Shown here: positions 12,953 to 25,100 of the stretch, piece by piece | How positions within the stretch are numbered: the first letter of the stretch is position 1 | How the letters are laid out: the number at the start of each line of letters is the position of its first letter | Assembly: GCA_024760905.1 (NCBI GenBank) | Contig: CM045750.1 | Span: 14,274,419 to 14,338,418 of the forward strand | DNA length: 64,000 nt | Source of the DNA: Plotosus lineatus | Lineage: Eukaryota; Chordata; Actinopteri; Siluriformes; Plotosidae | Direction: 5' to 3' | Translations under genes and position numbers: made by a program | The notes under the pieces: model-generated | Seen by the model: the letters and a program-made list of their open reading frames with translations, nothing else | The model's database searches: none | What the model was told of the DNA's origin: nothing

Positions 12953-13175
12953 ACCATTGCTGACTTTCATCATGAGTAGCTGCATAGCCGTCAGCGTATT
13001 TTTGCCCTTTGCTAAAGGGTTGTGTCAGGAAGGGCATCCGACATAAAAAAAAAAAAAAAAAAAATCTATTCCAAATAAACTATGCAAATCATTTATATTA
13101 CTTCCATGAAGATGGAGGCAGATGATTCGCTGTGCCGACCCCTGAGAAAAAGGGAACAGCCGAAAGGAAAAGAAC
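12951..13175 (+). mobile_element. Type A SINE, headless, with extended LINE-derived tail
   Basis: Starts in the body (GAACCATTGCTGACTTTC). The RTE 5'-like part runs on beyond other copies, through ATGCAAATCATTTATATTAC and TTCCATG, before joining the RTE 3' end at GATGGAGGCAGATGATTCGC. Other copies lack about 20 bases of the 5' side and about 10 of the 3' side. An A-run of about 20 bases interrupts it. Confidence 0.75.
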
Positions 13176-13719
13176 AATAATAATTAAAAAAATTAATAAT
13201 AATGAGAGTCCTTCTGTGACATTTTTTTAAAAAGCCTACTTCTGTGGAACATCCCAGAATATTCCACTGGCATTGTGAGGATTTATCAGTGTCGGTAATG
13301 CTTCACTGAGTGGTGGATCTTCTTTCTTCTCAGCCAGTCTTCATTTTATTCCTGTGCAAATACATAGAATTTACGTAAATGTCATATTCCAGGTGAATGA
13401 CAGATGAAATATGAATAAGGTTCCTGCTATCTTTAATTAGAAGTGAAGTGATAAATAATTCCGGCTACAGAAGGGGAGAATAGGGGAACAGGACCCACCG
13501 TAGGTTTTAGGCAACCATTACAGGTCAAGTCATGTCACAGAGAAAGACAATAAACTTTATTCATCCCAGAGTGGATAAGGGCAGGTGAGGCTGTTATGAG
13601 CAAGTTATTTTTTTTTTAAATGTTTCCAATACAAGACCATAACAGCAACATGTGCCAAAAAATTTAGTTCAACCAGAGGAACGCCATTTTATTCTTCTAA
13701 ATTTCAGTTCTCCAGACTA

Positions 13720-13753
<34 letters not shown>

Positions 13754-14423
13754 AGATTTATTTTAGTGTGTGTCCCCCCCTCTCTGTCTCATTATTAATC
13801 TAAGCACAAGCCCTGGGGGTGGGGGTAAAATTCAACAGCCTAGGAAGAACTGGGGATGCAGCCAGGGTAATGCACTGGGTAATGTGCCAATTCCTGCAGT
13901 GAGTGAATTCTCCTAGTTCCAGCTCGCGTGCCTTCATCCTGCCCTCTGCCCCGAATGGCGCCAGCAGGACTTCCCAGCTAGCTTTGCAAACATCTGGTGT
14001 CTGGGACTGCAAGCAAGAGGGGGAGGAGTGCCTGGCTGTTTTCCTTCTGACTGTGTTTTATGCAATGGTAGCCCATTATGTTACATATGAAGGAGGAAAA
14101 TATTTTTTTTGCAGTAGAATTAAAAAATGCAAACAAGTTGTAAAGTTTTGTAAAGCATACAAAAAATATTTTAATGAGATTACCATTAAAATAAAGATAG
14201 TAAATGTAAATATGGCCTTTGTTACTATTTCTTGAAAATACTTCATGTGTAATTGAAAAATCCTACACTTTTAGTTACAGATTATTGAAAATATGTGTTT
14301 TATGTGTTGGCTGGAATTCTTCACTTCACTTATCCCTTAACATCCGGGGATGTAGTTGGGGCGCCTTCATGGCGAGACTTGGGCTGATTTTGGCCTGGCG
14401 GCGCCCATCCCTCTCCAGGTCGT
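13176..14423. other. No gene recognised
   Basis: Contains a (CT)n run at 13722-13750 and GC-richer sequence around 13800-14030 with short frames on both strands (13800-14012 minus, 13903-14235 plus). Neither shows a known domain. Confidence 0.4.
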
Positions 14424-14552
14424 AGAAACACGCTGACGGCTTTGCAGCTACTCTTTACGAAAGTCAGCAATGGTTCTTTTACATGAACCTCTCACCATAG
14501 ACAGTGAGAGACATGGCCTGCCTTTGATAACCCAGTTAGCTGCACTGGGGGT
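14424..14552 (-). mobile_element. SINE body fragment
   Basis: Only the central body is present (from the GTCAGCGTG segment to CCCAGTGCAGCTAACTGGG); head and tail are lost. Confidence 0.75.
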
Positions 14553-15137
14553 GACTGGAATTACAACTAATTAAATATATTTCCTTTGCTTTCCTGATTA
14601 AGAAGTCATTATTTCTAGTAGCTGAACAGGGACAAGAATGTGAAATGCTTTGAAAGTATGCAGTGGTTAAAACCAGCCAGAACTTATATAAGGAAGAACA
14701 ATGAGTTAAGCAGGAGCAGATTCACATGCACTGTGGGCTCACTGGTGTGCACGGGGATTGAAGGCTAGCCTGTGTGGTCTGATCACACAAAAGAGCACAA
14801 ACTGCTGAAATAGTTAATTCTGGTTCAGTTAGTCTGGAGTCAGAAACATAGTGCAGTACAGACTACTGTAAATGAAGCTGTGTAGCTGTGCACAGGTCAG
14901 AGTGCACATGCCCGACCCCTGTGTTTCATGAAAGTACCTACAACGGAGACATGGGCATCAAAACTGGACTATGACTTGAATTCTTTAACATTATAAGGTG
15001 GGTGCCTATAAGTCACATTTTGTAGACCATTTGTAGACCATTTGTGTCGGCCACTAGACATAGTGATAAACTGGGAAACAGTGGGTAATAGATTTCATAC
15101 CAATGGGTTTATGATGGTATCTGATCGTCTTCAAAAC

Positions 15138-15748
<611 letters not shown>

Positions 15749-15790
15749 AATGTATATATACACACACAATAGTGTGTGTGTGTGTGTGTG

Positions 15791-15868
15791 TGGTCTAGTG
15801 GTATAGGGCGCTGGATTTCTGATCCTAAGGTTGGGGGTTCGAGTCCCACTCTCCACAAGGTTGTCACT
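15791..15868 (+). mobile_element. SINE tRNA-like head only
   Basis: Head with A and B boxes up to CCACAAGGTTGTCACT, then unrelated sequence. 3' part deleted. Confidence 0.75.
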
Positions 15869-16135
15869 ATTAATATATACTACATAGGAAGGGCACAATC
15901 TGATTGCTCTGCTATCAGAAAATTGAAAAAATAATTCAGAGATGATATCATAATCTAGTTTTAGTTTGCCTTTCTTCTCTTTTCATGTAGTATAGCCGAT
16001 TCTGGGTGGGTGAGGGCAGAGTACACCCTGGACAGCTCGCCAGGCCAAAACAGGGCAGAAACTATACATATATGTCTATAGATTTTGGTTTAGATCCTGA
16101 ATGAACAAGTCAGATGAAACAGTCTCAATGAAATA

Positions 16136-16946
16136 CAGACGCTCCCCAACTTACTTTTTAGTTCGGTTCCGGATGGCCGAACGTAAGGTGAAAAAACTGT
16201 AAGTTGTTACTGTATGTTCCAGTGACGTATGACGTTCATACTGTACTATCCATCCATAAATACCATTACCGTATCTCATAAAACATCCCTAAATCAATTA
16301 TTATAAACATATTGTAAAATAATATCAAATATATCAAATAATATCAACATTAATTTCAAATAAATTAAATTCAAGCAAAATAATTTCAAATAGATAAATT
16401 TTAATCAAATTCACTCATCAAATATCAAATACAGTATCAAATATAACCTTTAACATTCTCTATGATGCGATCTTTCTGCTTGTAAACGGTTCCGATGGTC
16501 GACGGAGTCATTTGGAAGAAATGTGCAGCAGTCGCATGTTTTTCACCAGCATCGATTTTCTTGATAATAGCCATCTTCGTTTCTAACGAGATGGCTTGCC
16601 GCTTTTTCTGATTACCAATATCACTAGTAGGCTTACGCTTCTGACCAACCATATTTGCTTAGGGTTACAAAAGTCCGCAAAACAGTGTAAACACAAAGAT
16701 CACAGAGACGACGTCTTAACACAAGGGTAACACGCGATGAACTGGGAAGAAGGAGGGGCACGTTCAGTCTGTCGTTTGTAAACAATGGACGCAGTGTCAT
16801 GCGGAAGTAGCGTATGACGTCAGCATACTACGTAGGTACGTCTCGTACTACAGAGAGCACGCTCCACTCAAAATTTGACAGACCTTTTTTTAAAAATAAA
16901 AACGAAAAATACGTAAAACGAAAGAACGTAAAGCGGGGAGTGTCTG
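16136..16946 (-). mobile_element. Tigger/pogo MITE with residual HTH ORF
   Basis: Terminal inverted repeats CAGACGCTCCCC and (reverse complement of the other end) CAGACACTCCCC, flanked by TA on both sides. A 71-codon minus-strand ORF at 16437-16652 (MVGQKRKPTSD, QAISLETKMAIIKKIDAGEK, TPSTIGTVYK) is the N-terminal Psq-type helix-turn-helix of a pogo transposase; the DDE catalytic part is absent. It lies about 120 bases past the end of atoh8 exon 2. Confidence 0.8.
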
Positions 16947-17069
16947 TATAACACTGTTACAAGTGAGCATGCATTGTAGTACATTTACTTTAGACTTTGA
17001 TCGGAAAATAATTATTGAAAAGGACTTTTGATTAGATTATCATTTAAAAAAATTCTCTTGCAGTTTTAC

Positions 17070-18398
17070 CTTTCTTTTCTTGGCCCGACCCTCAGCCTGG
17101 AGGGTTTTGGTGCACTGCTCGACACACTCTCTGAAGCTCATATTGCTGTGGTCTGGTGTATAGTCCAGATCTACAAGTTGAGCCAGTGACAGGATATAGT
17201 TGCAAGCAATTCGTAATATAGCCAGCTTGGACAGCTTCTGTCCATAGGAGTAGCACGGCACCTACAAATGCAGTAATATGGTGTAGTATTAAGACATTAA
17301 TATCATAAGGAATTTATAATTAATCATAACACATTCTCCTTTAAGGCATGGAATATTACCCAGGCAATTATTAAAAAAAAGTTTTCAAACCGGGCATAGT
17401 TTGAAGTAGTATTCAGCAAATCTCTCTTTTGTTTAATCAAACAATTAAAAAATTACCCAGAATAATAGAACTAATGCCCATATTGATATACTGTATATGA
17501 GACTTCTGTTTAAATGTAGTGGCCTCACCTCCTATGAAAATACTACATGGAAAATCATAAACCTTGTATGTATAACTGATATTTTTCCATAAATATATTA
17601 TATATCATTCCTTATTATTTCAATTATTTTCCATTTTATGACACATACTTCAAAATGTTACTTACACGGTATTATGTCTATAATTTTATATTTATACATG
17701 TAGTATTTAATTTATAGTAACTGGATTGAAATCAGTGGAATAACATCAGGTAACTTGGATCTTGGCCAAGTTACTGATTTTCCAAATTCTAAGCTGAATG
17801 GTCGTTCCATTGTACTCATCACTACTCTTACTGCAGAAAGTTTTTTTTATAGTTATGGTACAGATGATTACATCATAACTTCAGGGGAAGAAAAAAAAAG
17901 TGAGCCTGGTGAAGGATCAATTGTTCATAACAGCTGCTGTACTGCTGTAACATACAGTACCAGTCAAGAGTCTGGAAATAACCACTCGTTCTAACTGAAA
18001 TAGGAGTTGTGTCCAAATTTTTGACCCATAAATTACACACACACACACATACACACACACACACACACATACACACCTATAGCCAGATAAATACAGATAA
18101 ATAGATGCACACTGCCACACTGTTAACAATAAACATTGAACAAAATTACAATTAAATAAAATATAGACACAGAAAATTGAATATTTTATGACAAGAGTGG
18201 GATTTTTTTCCAGCGGATGTAAACACCCTTATAAGTCATTATTAAGATGAAAATTTATCATGTTTAAAATGAGACCAAAATATTTCAGATCTTTTTCAAT
18301 TTTAAAGTGAACATAACATGTAGAGGATAAAAAAATTTTCATGTGCATCCTATGACCAAAGTATACTTAACACACACACACACTCACACACACACACA

Positions 18399-18485
<87 letters not shown>

Positions 18486-20687
18486 CATGGCCGGCCTTTG
18501 ATAACCCATACTGTATATATCAGTCATAAATTGAAAGTGACACAGTGTAAAATAATAGTTTAAAAATATTAAACATGAAACACTGAGCGTACTTCAGCAG
18601 CGCGACCATTTTAAAATTCCACGTTTACAAAAACATGGTGAACCCTACAACCAAAAGTTTGACGGGGGCATTAAGGATAAGAGAAAAAAATCCATTACAA
18701 CCTTAATAAGAATAATAACAAACGATTTAGTTTTCACTGTTTTCTCGACGTCATATTACAGAACAGCCATGTATAGTTCTGTGTAGTATACTATAGTACA
18801 GAACAATATCAGGCAAGAGCCGGTATTTGCTGAGTAGTATGGCTATAAGCCCTGAGCAAAACATAACAGGGTGAAGGTTTTCTAAATCTGAGATAGCAGT
18901 CATCCTGATCCTTCTGATCTCTGAATCTTGTGATCAGTCCTGATGTTCCACTGCTGGTTGGAGTTCTGATCCTAGAAACCCATTGCTCCTGTTGATGATG
19001 ATATGGACCTAAATATACACTCAGAAAATGTGAAGATAACTTTTCACTGCTGGTGATATAAACTCTTTTCGTGAAATGATTTAGGACTACAATACCCATA
19101 ACAGTTACAACCAACTAAACTTCATGATAGTATATAGTGAATATTCTGCTCTATGGTTAGTACTTTTCCCTGGATTCACCCAAATGAGGATGGGTTTCCC
19201 TTCCAAGTCTGGTTCCTTTAAAGGTTTCTTCCTCGTTTTATCGGAGGGTGGTTTTCCTTTCACCATCATGGACTCACTGGAGAAGTGTAGAGTTTATAGA
19301 AAAGTTATTAAATTCTTTATCAAATTTGCTCTAATATGTAAATCTGCTCTGTGACAATGTCAACTATAAAAAGCACAATACACACATTACTGGATTGAAT
19401 TAAATTGCTGGCTGCTGGCTGTCCAAAGCCCTAGTCACTGATGATAAAACCAATTGGTGATGAAAATATACTATTTTGAATGAAAGAGGAGAGTTTGGAA
19501 GGATTTTCTTTTCATTTCCATTTAAACATTTTGTGAACATTTAAAATTAAATTATTGGGCAATAAAATGAAAAATGGTTAAAAGTTGAAAAAGTCATTAG
19601 TGAAATTGTATTTTGATTCAGACTGAAGATTTAATAAGTTTATGCTTCATGTGCCAAGTTGTAGACATATAACATGCAGTGAACTATATCCCTGTGGGGC
19701 CGGTGGTGTCGTGGTTAGAGTGCTGGGCTCATGATCGGGGGGTTGTGAGTTCAAATCCCACTGAAACCCCCACTGTGCTAAGACCCCTGGGCAAGGTCTC
19801 AACCACAAGTGTGCCTCTGTTCACCCAGCAGTATAAATGGGTACCAGTAAAAAATATACTGGGAAGGTAACCTGCGATGGACTAGCGTCCCATCCAGGAG
19901 GAGTTGAACTCCTAGTTGCTTCACGCTACGGAAACCGGGGATAACCACCGGCCTGATGAGCCACTAGGCTCAGGTGGAAAAACCCAACAGAACTATATCC
20001 CTCAAATACCAAGTTTCCCTGATTGGACACACTCACTTCAAATCATGAAAAGCTGTTCATTAAATACAGGGATCCCTCACTTTGGTTAATTGGGACCAAG
20101 ACACCCCCACCCCCGACCACCAGATTCCGTGTTCCGTGTTCATAGGTTTGTGATCAATGTGTAGAGAAACTGTATCATCCTTCAACGTCAACACTTTGCT
20201 CCAAGTGTAAAAGATAATGGCTCACATTTATCAGTGTTTCACAGAAACCCACAGAGATCCAAGCTCAGAAACCACAATACGATATTCTTCACATTGGATT
20301 CATGAAGCATGTCACACAGCACCAATCACACTGTAAAACTGATCCGGTGTTGAATGTAACAGCTGCAAGCCATGGTAATAAGACACCATGCTTCTAAACT
20401 TGGAAAGTCACAACATGGCCAAAAAGAGAAACCTCTCTAAACAGAAGCACAAGTCTAATCAGATGGATTATTTTTATTTTCAGCTTGAAAAGTAGAGCAG
20501 CACAGAGGCATAGAAATTAGCACTTGGATGTTTCTGTGTGACATTTGCATGTTCTTTCTGTGCTTTTGTGGGTTTCCTCTGGGTTCTCGGGTTTCCTCCC
20601 ACAGTCAAAAAACTTGAATTACTGTATAAGCTAACTGGCTGCTGTAGACTGTGCCTAGGAGTAGATGCAAGTGAATGGTAGTGATGG

Positions 20688-20773
<86 letters not shown>

Positions 20774-21095
20774 ACGCACTGCCCTGCAATGATCTGGGGA
20801 GGTGTTATGGGTGTACAACACCTTTTACCCTGTGTCGGCTTAGATAAACTCTAGCCTCCCCACTACCCTTATAGTAGGATTAAGCGACTTGGTGAATGAG
20901 TGAGTGAGGATGAATGAGGGCCCTTAACCCTTGAGTTCTCAGTTGTGCAAATAATTGGTAAATGTAATTAATTCTGAATAAAGTATCTGCTAAATGTAAT
21001 ATATTTTATATCACAATTTTACATGTAGTTGAATAAAAAACCTCAGATCTCAACCTTGCCACCAAAAATTAGCCTGGTGTGAATTTTACAAAATG

Positions 21096-21165
<70 letters not shown>

Positions 21166-22076
21166 CCTCACACAGATATTGTCTACCATAGCCAGAGGTG
21201 CCGCTGCCATAATCAAAAGAAAGATGGTTATTAGTGAAATAATCACATTATACAGGTATATGGGTATCCGACTGACTGCTTGTTATTTCGTCCCCAGAAT
21301 GCAAACCACTAAGAGAAATTCATCTTACACCAACATATTGTAACCACACTTCAGAACCTCTCCCCTCCATATCGTTCTGATCTCCATGGCATTCACAAAT
21401 CTGTTCTCACACTTACAACTTCCATTAATCTTGCGACGCCTCCTGCCCACATGACTAGTATCAGATTCCGAGCCTTTGTGCTGCTCCACACCTCTGGAAC
21501 TATCTTCCAAAAAATGTCCATATTGACTCTCCTCCTACATTCAGGTCTCATCAAAAACAAACCTATTTCAAAGTACCTATTCTATACAATCACAGTTCTA
21601 AAGTTTTTTTTTTTATATAAAATTTTACTATTTTAATTGTTAAATACTTAATAATAATAATAATAATAATAATAAGGTACAAACTGAACAGTTCACCGGA
21701 CAACTGCAGGACCAACACACATTTAACCAAATGAATAATAATAATCATAATTCATTCATTCATTCATTTTCTGTAACCGCTTAATCCTAATTAGGGTCAT
21801 GGGGAGGCTGGAGCCCATCCCAGCTGACTCCGGGTGAGGGCAGAGTACACCCTGGACGGCTCACCAGGCCATCGCAGGGCCTACTCTTGCTGAAAGTCAG
21901 CAATGGTTCTGTTACATGAACCTCTCACCATAGACAGTGAGAGACATGGCCGGCCTTAGATAACCCAGTTAGCTGCACTGGGGGGGGGACAGTGACAACC
22001 TTGTGGATAGTGGGACTTGAACCCCCAACCTTAGGATCAGCGATCCAGTGCCCTATGCTACTAGGCCACCACTGCC

Positions 22077-22115
<39 letters not shown>

Positions 22116-25100
22116 TGTGGGGTTTTTTTTTACCACATGTTTACTGATTTCAGCTGTACACAACACTTGTTAGCTTATATCACATTTATCAAGCCTCGGC
22201 AATAATGTTGTCTTTCCTTAAAAGTCTTTACCCGAAAACAAGTACATTAGTCCAAATATTCTATACGAGCACACTATCAGGGAACAGGACAGACAAAGTT
22301 CCTTCTGGGATGGTATATCAGAAGCTGCAGGAAGAGAACTGCAACGGGGAAAATGGTCTAAAGGACAATTGAGCATCACTTTAAAAAAAATCTAACAAAT
22401 AAGAAAGTCATTCTGTACCATTAGTCCCTCTGACAGTACAAGGCATATTTTGTATAAAATTAAATAATAGTCATTTTTAAGTTAGTCTTAAACCCTCTTC
22501 TACAATGATCTCTTATCAGGATTCATTTATTCCTTTATTTTCTAAGCCGCTTAATCCTAATTAGGGTCACAGGGGGGCTGGTGCCCATCTCAGCCAACCC
22601 TGGGCAAGGGTGGGATACACCCTGAATAACCTGCCAGGCCATCGCATGGCCAACACTCATACAGCCATTCATACTCACACCTAGGAGCAATTTGGAACAG
22701 CCAATCAGCCCACTGTGCATGTTTTTGGACTGTGGGAGGAAACCAGAGTTCCCGAAGGAGACTCATGCATACACGGGGAGAACATACAAACCCCACATGT
22801 TGAACCCAGGACCTTCTTGCTGTGAGGTAAACATGCTAATCACTGCACCACTATGCTGTCTTGGATTGATTAATTAATTATTAATAAATACATTAATAAA
22901 TTAATAAAAACAACAATGTATGTCTGAGAGCCAGAGTGATGTAACCATCAGAAAGCTGCTTTTGAGAAAAACACTGCTGTCTAAAAAATAAATTAGGAAT
23001 GATGTGCATCATATGACTTAAAGTCATAAGGAACATGAAGGGACCATTACGGCATGCGTAGAAGATATTATCCACAACTGGCAAAATATCACCTCTCAAT
23101 TTTCAGTTTTGTGGTTCATACCACTGTAGATCTCAGCCCTTCCATCGCAAACAGCAATTCTGGGGTCCAAGCATCAATAAACTAATTCCCTGTTATACTG
23201 AATTCACTGAATGAGTGGAAGGGTTGTATTTACCAAGTTATATGTTGACCTGGCCTGTGCTTCAGAAGCACATGAGAATTAAATATTCAAAAAAATGCAT
23301 TATGGCACCTTTGCAAATTGATCGGCACGTGTTCTCTGACATATGTTTCCTTCACCATGTACGTAATGCATACCCCAAAAGGTACTATGCCTGCAACTGA
23401 AGTTACAGTTTGTGGTAAGAAGATTTTTTTTAAATATATATTTTCACATAATAAAAAATATTCTGTTAAAATGGGAATGTCAATAAGGCCTTGTCCCTGT
23501 GAACAAGAAATTTCAAAAAGATTAATGCGACAGTGATTGAGATTTATTTAATTACATAATACTGTACGTATTTAAAAATGTATGAGAGATGTAAGACAGT
23601 GGTGAGGTGTGCTGTCGGTGTGACAGAAGAGTTCAAGGTGGAGGTGGGACTGCATCAAGGGTCAGCTCTGAGCCCCTTCTTGTTTGCTATGGTGATGGAC
23701 AGGCTGACAGACGAGGTGAGACAAGAATCTCCAAAAAGTGTACAAGACGGTGGTGAGGCCAGCGATGTTGTATGGCCTAGAAACAGTGGCGCTGAGGAAA
23801 AGGCAGGAGGCAGAGCTGGAGGTCGCGGAGATGAAAGATAGGATCAGGAATGAGTATATCAGAGGGACAGCCCATGTACGATGTTTTGGAGACAAAGTCA
23901 GAGAGGCTAGATTGAGATGGTTTGGACATGTACAGAGGAGGGATAGTGAGTATATTGGTAGTAGGATGCTGAGGTTGGAACTACCAGGCCGAAGGCCCAG
24001 AGGAAGACCAAAGAAGAGATTTATGGATGTGGTGAAGGAAGACATGAAGGTCGTTGGAGTCAGAAAAGAAGATGCAGAGGATAGGGTGAGATGGAGGCGG
24101 ATGATTTGCTGTGGCGACCCCTGAAGGGAACAGCCGAAAGTAAAAGAAGAAGAAGACTGTACGTATTTAAAAACTGTTGCAGTTTCATTGTATTCTGGCA
24201 GTCATGTCTCTGATGCAGCAGCTTTTAATTTGCAATTTAGGTTTCAGAATGGGTTCAAGATGATGTGGTTCAAAATTTGTGCAGATCCGCTCATCCATTC
24301 AGAAGTCATTTTTGTGAAAATCATAATTATACAGATGAGTTTAAAATCCAGTACATATCAGGAACTTGACAGGTGCAAGAGACAAAAATGTTCTTTGTGT
24401 GGAGTTGAACATGTTTAAGAAATTTCATGACTTTTCATCAAATAGTTCAAATCAGAGTTTCTGAAAATGCTGAATTCAAGCAAGGATATCAGGTTATGTG
24501 ACCCTCCTTCATTCATGCATTTAGGTTATGAAACATTTAATCCTAACTGCACACCCGTTGTCATCTGTGATCCTTTATGGTTTCACCCAAATGAGGATGG
24601 GTTTCCCATTTGGGCCCGGTTCCTCTCACGGTTTCTTGCTCGCATCTACTGAGGGAGTTTTTCCTTGCCACCGTTGCCACTGGCTTGCTTGTTAGTGATA
24701 TGTAGGGTGATAGCAATTGTTTACATTCGTTTATACTTTGTAAACCCCTACTTTTACTGTTTAACTGTGTAAAGCTGCTTTGCGACAATATCAATTGTAA
24801 AAAAGTGCGATACAAATTAAACTGAATTGAATCGAATTAATTAGGGTTGTTCTTTTACATGTCTCGCACCAAACACAGTGAGAGACATGGCTGACCTTTG
24901 ATAACCCAGTTTGTGGGGATGCTGGTGCCCATCTCAGCCGAATCTGGGCGAGGGCAGAGTACACCCCGGACAGCTCGCCAGGCCACTTATGGCAGAAACA
25001 TGCTGACGGCTATGCAACCTACTCTTGATGAAAGTCAGCAATGGTTCTTTTACATGTCTCGCACCATAGACAGTGAGAGACATAGCCGGCCTTTGATAAC

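Noticed and set aside
18481..18511. Tiny match to SINE body after the (TA)n run
   Set aside because: About 30 bases only; too short to list as an element.
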